The notes: generated by a model from the sequence alone, not told the origin. 64,000 bases of DNA from Nocardioides palaemonis (GCF_018275325.1 NZ_JAGVQR010000001.1:1-64000), one strand, 5' to 3'; counted from the first letter of the stretch, positions 32,135 to 41,059 are shown. Translations and numbers: made by a program.

Positions 32135-32168
32135 ACGCTGGACGCACGTTATTGCGTGCGTCGAGCGT
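32135..32168. repeat. Inverted repeat shared with the 49.3-kb intergenic region
   Basis: Arms 32135-32148 and 32155-32168 pair over 14 bp with one G/G mismatch and a TTATTG loop. A near copy lies at 49292-49326. It sits between the convergent GST and GH43-like genes and may terminate the minus-strand transcript. Confidence 0.65.
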
Positions 32169-32185
32169 AGGTAGCTGCGCTCGAG

Positions 32186-33271
32186 TCAGCCCGGCGGCGG
32201 CGTCCAGGCCGGCCCCTGGGTGAACCGGGCGACCACCGGTCCGTCGCGGGTCCAGCGCAGCCGGGCGAGGTAGAGGACCCGGCGCCCGCGCAGCAGCGGG
32301 TCGTCGTGGGAGGAGTACGTCGTCTCGCACGGGCCGTTGACGTCGTCGCAGACCCACCCGTGGACGAACAGCCGCCCCGCCGCGTCGTCGGAGCTGTCGG
32401 CGCCGCCCGGTCCGCAGATCCCGGAGCCCTCGTGGTCGAGCAGCACGTGCTCGGCCGCGCGCTCCCAGCCCTTGCGGACCGACGCCGAGGCGCGCCACAC
32501 CGTGCGGTAGCCGCAGCGGCCGAAGTCGCCGCGGCTCATCAGCAGGTGGTGGGTGCCGCGGGCGTCGACCATCTCCGGGTTCTCCAGGACCCCCGGGTCG
32601 CGCAGGATCTCGCGGCTCGGCCCGGCGGCGCGCAGCCCGCTGCGGGTCAGCCGCACCATGCGGATCGACGACGGCGTTCCCTGCGTCCGGTAGAGCAGGA
32701 ACCGGCGCCCGTCCGGCGCGACGTACGACGAGGGGTCGATGACGCCGCGCCGGGGCAGTCCGCCGGCCCGCTCGAGGTCGTCGCTCGCCGGGACCGGCGC
32801 CGCGCCGGAGGGACAGGCGAGCGGCTGGGAGTGCAGCGGCGTGAACGCGGTCGCGAGGTCGGGCGACGTGGCCACGCCGATGCAGCGGTCGTCGGTGCGC
32901 GGCAGGCCGCTCACCGGGACCGAGTAGTAGGCCAGCCACGAGCCGTCGTCGGCGCGGACCAGCTCGGGCGCCCAGACGTCGCCGTTGCGCGCCCACGCCG
33001 GTCGCGCGTCGAGCAGCGGGGCGCCGGGGACCCACCCGGCCGACGCCCGCACGCTGCTGCTGGTCGCGCCGCGCCACCCGGTGCCGGCGGCGAACCAGCG
33101 GGTCCCGTCGTGGACGACCGACGGGTCGGCCAGCGGCTGCTCCCAGAACAGCGGGCGCGGCGGGAGGGTGTCCGGCGCAGCGGCCGCGAGGCCGGCGAGC
33201 GGCGCGAGGCCTGCGGCGAGCAGGACGCCGGCGAGGCGGCGTACGCTCCGACGCACCGTCGTGGATCGCAC
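32186..33271 (-). CDS. Secreted GH43-like glycoside hydrolase
   Basis: 361-aa exported protein with an Arg-rich start and a hydrophobic signal segment (LAGVLLAAGLAPLAGLAAAA). The five-bladed-propeller pattern of GH43/arabinanase-type enzymes is suggested by ADPSVVHDGTRWFAAGTG (first catalytic Asp), NGDVWAPELVRADDGSWLAY and GVIDPSSYVAPDGRRFLLYR, with NPEMVDARGTHHLLMSRGDF further on. GTG 33271 is chosen over the in-frame GTG at 33280 because GGAAGGGG lies 9 nt upstream of it. The substrate is probably an arabinan- or xylan-like polysaccharide, not shown. Confidence 0.78.
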   Translation of the reverse strand: MRSTTVRRSVRRLAGVLLAAGLAPLAGLAAAAPDTLPPRPLFWEQPLADPSVVHDGTRWFAAGTGWRGATSSSVRASAGWVPGAPLLDARPAWARNGDVWAPELVRADDGSWLAYYSVPVSGLPRTDDRCIGVATSPDLATAFTPLHSQPLACPSGAAPVPASDDLERAGGLPRRGVIDPSSYVAPDGRRFLLYRTQGTPSSIRMVRLTRSGLRAAGPSREILRDPGVLENPEMVDARGTHHLLMSRGDFGRCGYRTVWRASASVRKGWERAAEHVLLDHEGSGICGPGGADSSDDAAGRLFVHGWVCDDVNGPCETTYSSHDDPLLRGRRVLYLARLRWTRDGPVVARFTQGPAWTPPPG

Positions 33272-33481
33272 GTCTCGCACCCCCTTCCGTCCCCGGCCCC
33301 CGCGCGGACGACGGCAAGGCTACGGCGCCCGACCGACGGGGGACCGGATTGGTGCTGGCAGGCGGCGCCGGATACGTTGTGCCCACCATGTGGTCGGGGT
33401 CACACACGCCGATGACCACGCTGTAGAGCCGTCGGCGTCCGGCGATCCCGCGACTGCCGCTAGCTGTAGAAGGAGAGTGCG

Positions 33482-33666
33482 TTGTCCGACCCTGCCTCCC
33501 CCGGAGTGACACCTTCGGCCCCGACCTCGCGGAGGTCTTCGGACCCTCGCAGTCCGACGGCGGCCCCGACCTCGTCCAGCTGCTGACGCCCGAGGGTGAG
33601 CGCGTCCACCACCCCGAGTTCGACCACGACTTCTCCGCCGAGGAGCTGCGCGGCCTCTACCGCGAC
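33482..33666 (+). other. Out-of-frame N-terminal coding segment of the E1 alpha gene
   Basis: AGGAG (33471-33475) and TTG 33482 look like the genuine start, reading SDPASP, but that frame stops at 33584. The homologous continuation (SDTFGPDLAEVFGPSQ, then LVQLLTPEGERVHHPEFD) lies in the frame of the E1 alpha gene, which has no ATG, GTG or TTG before 33667. Adding one C to the C5 run at 33498-33502 joins the two. Confidence 0.7.
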
Positions 33667-34650
33667 ATGGTGCTGACCCGGCGCATCGACGTCGAGGCCA
33701 CCGCGCTCCAGCGCCACGGCGAGCTCGGCATCTGGGCCCAGCTGCTCGGCCAGGAGGCCGCCCAGATCGGCGCCGGCCGCGCGCTGCGCCCGCAGGACTA
33801 CGTCTTCCCGACCTACCGCGAGCACGGCGTGGCCTACTGCAAGGGCGTCGACCCGCTGCGGCTGCTCGGCCTGTTCCGCGGCGTCGACCAGGGCGGCTGG
33901 GACCCCAACGAGAACAACTTCGGGCTCTACACGATCGTCATCGGCGCGCAGACCCTCCACGCCACCGGCTACGCGATGGGCATGCAGCGCGACGGCGTCG
34001 TCGGCACCGGCGACCCCGAGCGCGACGCGGCCGTGATCGCCCACTTCGGCGACGGCGCGTCCTCGCAGGGCGACGTCAACGAGGCCTTCATCTTCGCCGC
34101 CTCCTACAACGCCCCGGTCGTGTTCTTCTGCCAGAACAACCAGTGGGCCATCTCCGAGCCGATCGAGCGCCAGACCCGCATCCCGCTCTACCAGCGCGCG
34201 CTCGGCTTCGGCTTCCCGGGCATCCGCGTCGACGGCAACGACGTGCTCGCGACGTACGCCGTCACCAAGGCCGCGCTCCAGCGCGCCCGCGAGGGCAACG
34301 GACCGTCGTTCGTCGAGGCGTACACCTACCGCATGGGTGCGCACACCACGACCGACGACCCGACCCGCTACCGCCTCAACGACGAGCTCGAGCACTGGAA
34401 GCTCAAGGACCCGATCGAGCGGCTCAAGGTCTACCTGCGCCGCAACGGCCTGGTCGACCAGGAGTTCTTCGACGACCTCGACGCCGAGGCCAAGGAGATG
34501 GGCCACCACCTCCGCGAGGGCTGCAAGGCGCTGCCCGACCCGAAGCCGCTCGACCAGTTCGGCTACGTCTTCAGCGAGATGACCGACGAGATCGCCGCCC
34601 AGCGCGACGAGTTCGCGGCCTACCTCGCGTCCTTCGAGGGGAGCCACTGA
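33667..34650 (+). CDS. 2-oxoacid dehydrogenase E1 component, alpha subunit (pyruvate or branched-chain)
   Basis: Thiamine-diphosphate-dependent decarboxylating subunit. 327 residues are readable from the in-frame ATG 33667, while relatives carry about 60 more N-terminal residues; these are encoded upstream in the same frame but lack a start codon. Motifs present: LLGQEAAQIGAGRALRPQDY, YREHGVAYCKGVDPLRL and the ThDP motif GDGASSQGDVNEAF ending in QNNQWAIS. YTYRMGAHTTTDDPTRYR is typical of E1 alpha. The next gene begins 2 nt after the stop. Whether the complex uses pyruvate or branched-chain oxoacids cannot be fixed from sequence. Confidence 0.87.
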   Translation: MVLTRRIDVEATALQRHGELGIWAQLLGQEAAQIGAGRALRPQDYVFPTYREHGVAYCKGVDPLRLLGLFRGVDQGGWDPNENNFGLYTIVIGAQTLHATGYAMGMQRDGVVGTGDPERDAAVIAHFGDGASSQGDVNEAFIFAASYNAPVVFFCQNNQWAISEPIERQTRIPLYQRALGFGFPGIRVDGNDVLATYAVTKAALQRAREGNGPSFVEAYTYRMGAHTTTDDPTRYRLNDELEHWKLKDPIERLKVYLRRNGLVDQEFFDDLDAEAKEMGHHLREGCKALPDPKPLDQFGYVFSEMTDEIAAQRDEFAAYLASFEGSH

Positions 34651-34652
34651 TC

Positions 34653-35636
34653 ATGAGCAACCAGAAGATCACTCTCGCCAAGGGCCTCAACATGGGCCTG
34701 CGCAAGGCCATGGAGGCCGACGACAAGGTCCTGCTGATGGGCGAGGACGTCGGCAAGCTCGGCGGCGTCTTCCGCATCACCGACGGCCTGCAGAAGGACT
34801 TCGGCGAGGACCGCGTCATCGACTCGCCGCTCGCGGAGTCCGGCATCGTCGGCACCGCGGTCGGCATGGCGCTGCGCGGCTACCGTCCCGTCATCGAGAT
34901 CCAGTTCGACGGCTTCGTCTACCCCGCCTACGACCAGATCGTGTGCCAGGTCGCGAAGTACACCTACCGCTCGCAGGGCAAGGTGAAGATGCCGATCGTC
35001 ATCCGCATCCCCTTCGGCGGTGGCATCGGTGCGGTCGAGCACCACTCGGAGAGCCCCGAGGCGCAGTTCGCGCACACGCCCGGCCTTAAGGTCGTGGCCT
35101 GCTCCAACCCGGTCGACGGCTACTGGATGATCCAGCAGGCCATCGCCCACGACGACCCGGTCATCTTCCTCGAGCCCAAGCGGCAGTACCACGCCGACAA
35201 GGCCGAGCTCGACGAGTCGGCCACGCCCGAGCCGCTGTTCACCTCGCGTGTCGTGCGCGCCGGCACGGACGCCACCGTGCTGGCCTACGGCCCGACGGTG
35301 AAGACCGCGCTCAAGGCCGCCGAGGCCGCCGAGACCGAGGGCCGCAACCTCGAGGTCATCGACCTGCGGACGCTGTCCCCGCTCGACATGGCGCCGGTCC
35401 TGGAGTCCGTACGCCGCACCGGCCGCTGCGTGGTCACCCACGAGGCGCACGTCAACCTCGGCATGGGTGCCGAGCTGGCCGCGCGCGTCACCGAGGAGTG
35501 CTTCTACTCCCTCGAGGCCCCGGTCCTGCGCGTCGGCGCGTTCGACATGCCCTACCCGCCGTCGCGGATCGAGGAGGAGTACCTCCCCGACCTCGACCGG
35601 GTGCTGGACGCCGTCGACCGCACCTTCGCCTACTGA
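34653..35636 (+). CDS. 2-oxoacid dehydrogenase E1 component, beta subunit
   Basis: Partner of the alpha subunit in the E1 heterotetramer, 327 aa. It shows MGEDVGKLGGVFRITDGL, DSPLAESGIVGTAVGMALRG, RIPFGGGIGAVEHHSESPEA with the conserved His residues, and VIDLRTLSPLDMAPVLESVR. ATG 34653 is 2 nt after the alpha stop. A palindromic repeat separates it from the E2 gene but leaves a ribosome site (GAAAGGA) for E2. Confidence 0.92.
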   Translation: MSNQKITLAKGLNMGLRKAMEADDKVLLMGEDVGKLGGVFRITDGLQKDFGEDRVIDSPLAESGIVGTAVGMALRGYRPVIEIQFDGFVYPAYDQIVCQVAKYTYRSQGKVKMPIVIRIPFGGGIGAVEHHSESPEAQFAHTPGLKVVACSNPVDGYWMIQQAIAHDDPVIFLEPKRQYHADKAELDESATPEPLFTSRVVRAGTDATVLAYGPTVKTALKAAEAAETEGRNLEVIDLRTLSPLDMAPVLESVRRTGRCVVTHEAHVNLGMGAELAARVTEECFYSLEAPVLRVGAFDMPYPPSRIEEEYLPDLDRVLDAVDRTFAY

Positions 35637-35649
35637 CCACCCGCCGCTC

Positions 35650-35690
35650 GGTGGTTGAGGTGCGAGCGCAGCGAGCCTCGAAACCACTGG
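35650..35690. repeat. 41-bp palindromic repeat between E1 beta and E2 genes
   Basis: Begins GGTGGTTGAGGTGCGAGCG and ends CCTCGAAACCACTGG; 37 of 41 positions match the first arm of the repeat in pabB. Its ends (GGTGGTT/AACCAC) are complementary and can fold. Confidence 0.85.
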
Positions 35691-35706
35691 CTCCGAAAGG
35701 ATCCTG

Positions 35707-37254
35707 ATGTCTGAATTCCTCCTCCCCGACGTCGGGGAAGGCCTGACCGAGGCCGAGATCGTGGCCTGGAAGGTCAAGGTCGGCGACACCGTCGAGATCA
35801 ACGACGTGATCGTCGAGATCGAGACCGCCAAGTCGCTCGTCGAGCTGCCCTCGCCGTTCGAGGGCACCGTCCTCGCGCTGCTGGTGCCCGAGGGCGAGAC
35901 CGTCCCGGTCGGTACGCCGATCATCGCGATCGGCGCGCCCGGCGAGGAGCCCGCCCCCGCGGCGGCAGCCCCGGCCGCGGAGCAGACCGAGTCCGACCCC
36001 TACCTCGGCATGGCCCAGAAGGCCGGCGCCGCCGAGGCGGCCGCCGCCCAGGTCGACCCGGCCGACATCGACCTGTCCAACCCGGCCGCGTCCGGCTCGA
36101 TGGAGGGCGCGTCCCTCGTCGGACGGATCAAGGCCGAGCGCGGCCCGATGCGCCGGGCCCGTCGCGGCTCCGCGTCGCCGAGCACCGACGCCGGTGCGCA
36201 GACCCAGATGCAGGTCCAGGGCGCGTTCGCCCCGGGTGGTGCGCAGTCGGACGAGGTCATGCCCGCCGACGAGTCGCCCGTGCCCGCGACCGACCAGCGC
36301 GCGGGCCACGCCGCCCCGGCCGAGGCGCTCGTGCCGCCGGCCGCGCAGGAGCCCGGCGCCGTGCGCGCCCTGGCCAAGCCGCCGGTGCGCAAGCTCGCCA
36401 AGGACCTCGGGGTCGACCTCACCACGCTGACCGGCTCGGGTCCGTCGGGCTCGATCACCCGCGACGACGTGCACGGCGCCGCCAACGGCTCGGCGGCGCG
36501 TACGCCGGCGCCCTCGGCGGCCCCGGCCGCCGTGGCCCCGATCCCGGGCGAGCGGGAGACCCGCGAGCCGATCAAGGGCGTGCGCAAGATGATGGCGACG
36601 GCGATGAGCCAGTCGGCCTTCACCAGCCCGCACGTCACCGAGTGGATCACCGTCGACGTCACCGCCACCATGCAGCTCGTCGAGCGGCTCAAGGCGCGCC
36701 GCGACCTCAAGGACGTGCGGATCAGCCCGCTCCTCGTGCTGTCGCGCGCGGTGCTGATGGCGATGAAGCGCACGCCGGAGATCAACTCGTTCTGGGACGA
36801 GGCCGCGCAGGAGGTCGTCTACAAGCACTACGTCAACCTCGGCATCGCGGCCGCCACGCCGCGCGGCCTGGTGGTGCCCAACGTCAAGGACGCCGACGCG
36901 ATGTCGATGGTCGAGCTGGCCGGTGCGCTCGGCGAGCTCACCGCCACCGCCCGCGACGGGAAGACGCAGCCGGCCGAGATGGCCGGCGGCACCTTCACGA
37001 TCACCAACGTCGGCGTCTTCGGCGTCGACGCCGGCACGCCGATCATCAACCCGGGCGAGTCCGCGATCCTGTGCTTCGGCGCGATCAACAAGCGGCCCTG
37101 GGTCGACGAGGCCACCGGCGAGATCGTGGTCCGCGACGTCACGACGCTGGCGCTGTCGTTCGACCACCGCCACATCGACGGCGAGAAGGGCTCGCGCTTC
37201 CTCGCCGACGTCGCCGGGATCCTCCAGGACCCCGGCACCGCGCTGCTGTTCTGA
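35707..37254 (+). CDS. Dihydrolipoamide acyltransferase (E2) of the 2-oxoacid dehydrogenase complex
   Basis: 515-aa E2 core. One lipoyl domain (1 to about 80) has the lipoylated Lys in VEIETAKSLVELPS. A long Ala/Pro/Glu-rich linker (about 80-215) follows. The E3/E1-binding domain is VRKLAKDLGVDLTTLTGSG with SGSITRDDV. The catalytic domain ends with SFDHRHIDGEKGSRFLADV, carrying the HxxxDG active site. No E3 gene follows here, so dihydrolipoamide dehydrogenase must be supplied from elsewhere. A cluster of inverted repeats follows the stop. Confidence 0.92.
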   Translation: MSEFLLPDVGEGLTEAEIVAWKVKVGDTVEINDVIVEIETAKSLVELPSPFEGTVLALLVPEGETVPVGTPIIAIGAPGEEPAPAAAAPAAEQTESDPYLGMAQKAGAAEAAAAQVDPADIDLSNPAASGSMEGASLVGRIKAERGPMRRARRGSASPSTDAGAQTQMQVQGAFAPGGAQSDEVMPADESPVPATDQRAGHAAPAEALVPPAAQEPGAVRALAKPPVRKLAKDLGVDLTTLTGSGPSGSITRDDVHGAANGSAARTPAPSAAPAAVAPIPGERETREPIKGVRKMMATAMSQSAFTSPHVTEWITVDVTATMQLVERLKARRDLKDVRISPLLVLSRAVLMAMKRTPEINSFWDEAAQEVVYKHYVNLGIAAATPRGLVVPNVKDADAMSMVELAGALGELTATARDGKTQPAEMAGGTFTITNVGVFGVDAGTPIINPGESAILCFGAINKRPWVDEATGEIVVRDVTTLALSFDHRHIDGEKGSRFLADVAGILQDPGTALLF

Positions 37255-37256
37255 CC

Positions 37257-37365
37257 GACCTCCCCCGTTCCTCGCGCCAGATCACGTCGACCTCCCCCGT
37301 TCCTCGCACACACCGCGTGGAACGGGGGAGGTCAGTCGTTTCCAGCGCGAGGAAGGGGGGAGGTC
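37257..37365. repeat. Nested direct and inverted repeats between convergent genes
   Basis: GACCTCCCCCGTTCCTCGC occurs at 37257-37275 and 37289-37307. Reverse-complement copies lie at 37319-37333 (exact over 15 nt) and 37347-37365 (one substitution). Two nested stems can form and the outer one reaches the stop codon of the minus-strand gene. Probable bidirectional terminator. Confidence 0.75.
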
Positions 37366-38314
37366 AGCGCGCGTGCCAGGCGGCGAGCAGCTCCGCCTCG
37401 CGCTCGGGCAGGAGCGCGGTGACGGGATCGTCCAGGCAGTGCGCGGCGGTGTCCGCGACCGGTCGCAGGACCAGCCCCGCCGCCTCGGCCGGACCGGGGT
37501 CGTGGCGGAGCATGCCGTCGTACGCCGGTCGCGGCAGCCACAGCGGGAGCGACCCCGGGCCCATCCAGGGCGCGACGTCGTGCTCCTCCAGGAACTCCGC
37601 GTCGACCCAGGTGAGTCGCGGGTCGGCCGCGCCGACACCGGTGGCGACGCCCGCGAGCAGGTCGCCGAACGGCGTCGGACGCCCCACGGCGTCGAGGACC
37701 CCGGTCGTGCGCTGCTCGGCCAGGACCAGCAGCCAGTCCGCGAGGTCGCGCACGTCGATCACCTGCACGACGTCCTCCGGGCGCCCCGGCGCGAGCACCT
37801 CGCCGCCGCGGGCGAGCCGCTGCGGCCAGTACGCGAACCGGCCGGTCGGGTCGCCGGGGCCGACGATGAGCCCCGGGCGGGCCACGACCGACGACGCGGC
37901 CGTCGCGGTGACGACCTGCTCGCACGCCACCTTCATCCCGCCGTAGGCCTCGGGGTCGGTCGCGAGGTCGACGTCGTCGGTGATCGGCTCGAGGAGCGGC
38001 TCCATGGCGGCAGAGGAGTTGTCGGCGTAGACGCTGACGGTGGAGACGAACACCCAGTGCGCGTCGGCGGTGGCCGCGACCGCAGCCGCCACCTGCGACG
38101 GGAGGCGACCGACGTCGACCACGGCGTCCCAGGCGCCGTCGGCGACCTGCGGGGGCGGCGGCTCGGCACGGTCCCAGGGGAGGTGGTGCGCACCCTCGGG
38201 GACGGGTCCGGACGCACCGCGGCAGGCGCACGTGACGTCCCACCCCCGGGCGACCGCGCGGGCCGCGACCTCGCGGGACAGGAAACGGGTGCCGCCCAGG
38301 ACCAGCAGTCTCAT
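37364..38314 (-). CDS. NAD-dependent epimerase/dehydratase-like reductase
   Basis: Extended SDR of 316 aa starting at ATG 38314. The N-terminal MRLLVLGGTRFLSREVAARA is the atypical GGTxFL cofactor motif seen in CSP41-like/isoflavone-reductase-like epimerases. VFVSTVSVYADNS and YGGMKVACEQ provide the Ser and YxxxK catalytic positions. VIDVRDLADWLL follows. No pathway context is visible. Upstream starts would lack the cofactor motif alignment. Confidence 0.87.
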   Translation of the reverse strand: MRLLVLGGTRFLSREVAARAVARGWDVTCACRGASGPVPEGAHHLPWDRAEPPPPQVADGAWDAVVDVGRLPSQVAAAVAATADAHWVFVSTVSVYADNSSAAMEPLLEPITDDVDLATDPEAYGGMKVACEQVVTATAASSVVARPGLIVGPGDPTGRFAYWPQRLARGGEVLAPGRPEDVVQVIDVRDLADWLLVLAEQRTTGVLDAVGRPTPFGDLLAGVATGVGAADPRLTWVDAEFLEEHDVAPWMGPGSLPLWLPRPAYDGMLRHDPGPAEAAGLVLRPVADTAAHCLDDPVTALLPEREAELLAAWHAR

Positions 38315-38460
38315 GGGCCCACTCCAGCGGGGCCGGGCGCCGGGGGCAAGGGCCGTTCGCTGTCGGCGCACGCCGCGGAGCGGACGGCCTCTTTGTCACC
38401 CCGCGGGGTGGGCTGAGAGGATGGGCCGGTCGGACCTCGGGAGCGAGAGGAGTGGGGCGG

Positions 38461-39939
38461 ATGGCCCTCGACGCCACCACGGCCTCGTCCAGCGAGTCGA
38501 CGACCGCCTCCGTGCTCGCCCGCGCCCAGCAGGTCGCCGACCAGCTGCAGAGCGAGGCGCGCGCCGAGGCCGAACGACTCACCGCCGACCTCGCGCGGCT
38601 GCGCGAGGAGGCCCGCAGCCTGATGGCCGAGGCCGAGCGCGACCGCGCCGAGGCCGCCCGCGCGCGCCGGCAGGCCGAGCAGGTGCTGGCCGGCGCCTCG
38701 GAGGAGGCGGCGACCATCGTCGTCGACGCCAACGAGCAGGCCGCGCTGCTGATGGGTGCCGCCGAGTCCGCCCGCGACGAGCAGGTCGCTCGGGCCCGTT
38801 CGGAGGCCGACGACCTGCGCGCGCGGGCCGAGGCCGACGCCGCGGCGCTGCGCTCGACCGCGCAGGAGCTCCACGACACGGCCGCCACCGCCCGCGGCGA
38901 GCTGCTCGACGCCGCTCGCACCGAGGCCGACGCCACGCTGACCGGTGCGCGCGAGACCGCGACCCGGCTCGTCGAGGAGGCCCGCGCCAGCAGCCAGCAC
39001 CACCTCGACGCCGCCACCGCCGAGACGGAGTCGCTGCGGGCGAGCGCGTCGACCGAGTCGGCCCGGATGCGCGAGGAGGCCTCCCGGCACGCCGAGGACG
39101 TACGCCGCAGCGCGGGCGCCGAGGCCGACCGGCTCCGCGCCGAGGCCGAGGAGACGCTGTCGGCCGCGCGCGCCGAGAGCGAGGACCAGCTGCGCCGCGC
39201 GGCCGAGCAGACCGAGTGGGCGACCCGCACGGTCGAGTCGGTGCTCGCGGGAGCCGCGTCGGAGGCCGACGCCATCCACGCGGCCGCGCACCGGCAGGCG
39301 GCGGAGCACGTGCGCGACGTGCGCCGTCGGCTCGAGGACGTCATCGCCCGGCTCTCGGAGCGGATGGCCGCCGAGGTCGCCGCGTCCCGCGAGCGGGCCA
39401 GCGACATCACCCAGGTCGCCGCGCTCGCCGCCGGGGAGATGGAGAGCGAGGCGCGCGCCGTGCGCGAGCGGGCCGACGCCGAGGCCGCGCGCGTCGTCGC
39501 CGACGCCACCGACGAGGCCGAGCGGGCCGTCGAGCGCCTCGAGCGCCGCCGGGCCGAGGCCGAGTCGGGCGCCGCCAGCCTGCGGGCACTCGTGGCCGAG
39601 GAGGTCACCCGCACGCGGGCCGAGGCCGCCGAGGACCGGCGCCGGGCCCGCGAGGAGGCGCTCGCCGCCGTCGCCGAGGGCCGGGCGGAGTCCGACCGGC
39701 TGCGCGAGAGCGCGCGCCAGGCGCTCGAGCGGGCGCGCGCCGAGGTGGCGCAGCTGCAGCAGCGTCGCGACACCATCGCCGCCGAGCTCGGCCAGTGGTC
39801 GGGCGTGATCGAGGCCCTGTCCGTGCCCGAGACCGAGCCCGACCTCGAGCCCGGCGCCGCGCGCCCGCCGCTGCCGACCCGCGACCCCCAGTCCGCCACC
39901 CCCGACCCCCACCCCCCGCAGGAGACCCCCGATGCCTGA
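38461..39939 (+). CDS. Long coiled-coil protein, Scy/FilP or DivIVA-associated type
   Basis: 492-aa protein almost wholly made of Ala/Glu/Arg-rich coiled coil (about 20-450) with a Pro-rich tail. Recurrent blocks such as RAEAERL, ARAEAD and EAERAVERLERRRAEAESG show no enzymatic domain. ATG 38461 has AGAGGAG about 9 nt upstream; the in-frame GTG at 38452 is too close to it. Composition and pairing with a DivIVA-type gene resemble the polar-growth cytoskeletal proteins of Streptomyces (Scy, FilP). The last codons overlap the next gene. Confidence 0.8.
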   Translation: MALDATTASSSESTTASVLARAQQVADQLQSEARAEAERLTADLARLREEARSLMAEAERDRAEAARARRQAEQVLAGASEEAATIVVDANEQAALLMGAAESARDEQVARARSEADDLRARAEADAAALRSTAQELHDTAATARGELLDAARTEADATLTGARETATRLVEEARASSQHHLDAATAETESLRASASTESARMREEASRHAEDVRRSAGAEADRLRAEAEETLSAARAESEDQLRRAAEQTEWATRTVESVLAGAASEADAIHAAAHRQAAEHVRDVRRRLEDVIARLSERMAAEVAASRERASDITQVAALAAGEMESEARAVRERADAEAARVVADATDEAERAVERLERRRAEAESGAASLRALVAEEVTRTRAEAAEDRRRAREEALAAVAEGRAESDRLRESARQALERARAEVAQLQQRRDTIAAELGQWSGVIEALSVPETEPDLEPGAARPPLPTRDPQSATPDPHPPQETPDA

Positions 39940-41059
39940 CGAGATGTTCACGACCGTGCGGCGCGGCTACGACCCGGCCGAGGTCGAGCGCGCCGTCGAG
40001 GGCGCCCGCACCGAGGTCGCCGCGCTGCGCAGCCGCCTGGCCGAGGCCGAGGGCGCCGCCGAGCAGGCGCGTGCCGAGGCCACGGAGGCCCGCACCGGGC
40101 TCGACGAGGCCCGCTCCGAGGCGTCCGCCGCCCGCGAGGCGCTCGTGGCGCGCGAGGCGCAGCAGCCCGAGCAGCCGACCTACGCCCACCTCGGCGAGCG
40201 CGTCGGCCAGATCCTGTCCCTCGCCGAGGCCGAGGCCGCCGAGGTCCGCGACCGGGTCGTCGGCGAGGTCGAGGCGCTGCGCAAGGACGCCGAGGCCGAG
40301 GTGGCGGCGCTGCGCGCGGAGGCCGACAAGTACGCCGAGGAGACCCGCCGCGACGCCGACGCGGAGGCCGCCCGGCTGGTCGCCGACGCCCGGACCGCCG
40401 CCGAGTCCGAGCGCGACGCCGCGGAGCGTGACGCGTCCGCCCGTCGGGCCGAGGCGGAGGCGCTGCACGAGGACCAGCGGGCGAAGGCCGCGCAGGCCGC
40501 CGCCGACTTCGAGACCACCCTGGCCGAGCGTCGGCAGAAGGCGACCTCGGAGTTCCAGGCCCAGCAGGCCGCCACCCAGGCCGAGCTCGACGCGATGACC
40601 GCCCGCAACCGCGACGCCGAGGCCGCGATGGAGCGCAGCCGCGCCGAGGCGGAGGCCCGGATCGCCCGGATGCTGGCCGACGCCGAGGAGCGCTCGACCA
40701 CCATGGTCGCCGAGGCCCGCGCCACCGCCGACCGGGTCCGCGCCGAGTCCGACCGGGAGCTCGCGGCCGCCGCCCAGCGCCGCGACAGCATCAACGCCCA
40801 GCTCTCCAACGTGCGCCAGATGCTCGCCACCCTCACCGGCACCGTCCCGGGAGTGGCGTTCTCCGATCCTGCTCCCGCGGTGGCCCCTGCGGCCGCGCCC
40901 GCCGGGGAGCCGGCGGCCGACGAGGCCGCGCCGGCCGAGGACGTACCGACCGAGTCGGCGGACGAGGCCGTCACCGAGGCCGAGGTCGTCGAGGCGCAGG
41001 AGGAGGCGGCCGCAGAGGCAGCCGAGCACGCGGGCGAGGAGATCCCCCAGGAGCGGTGA
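39932..41059 (+). CDS. DivIVA-domain-like coiled-coil protein
   Basis: 375-aa protein beginning with FTTVRRGYDPAEVERAV, close to the DivIVA membrane-targeting N-terminal pattern, followed by a long coiled coil (about 20-300) and an acidic Ala/Pro/Glu tail. QQPEQPTYAHLGERVGQIL resembles a segment conserved in actinobacterial DivIVA/cellulose-binding-like proteins. The ATG overlaps the preceding gene by 8 nt, so the two are made together and probably assemble at cell poles or division sites (inference). Confidence 0.8.
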   Translation: MPDEMFTTVRRGYDPAEVERAVEGARTEVAALRSRLAEAEGAAEQARAEATEARTGLDEARSEASAAREALVAREAQQPEQPTYAHLGERVGQILSLAEAEAAEVRDRVVGEVEALRKDAEAEVAALRAEADKYAEETRRDADAEAARLVADARTAAESERDAAERDASARRAEAEALHEDQRAKAAQAAADFETTLAERRQKATSEFQAQQAATQAELDAMTARNRDAEAAMERSRAEAEARIARMLADAEERSTTMVAEARATADRVRAESDRELAAAAQRRDSINAQLSNVRQMLATLTGTVPGVAFSDPAPAVAPAAAPAGEPAADEAAPAEDVPTESADEAVTEAEVVEAQEEAAAEAAEHAGEEIPQER

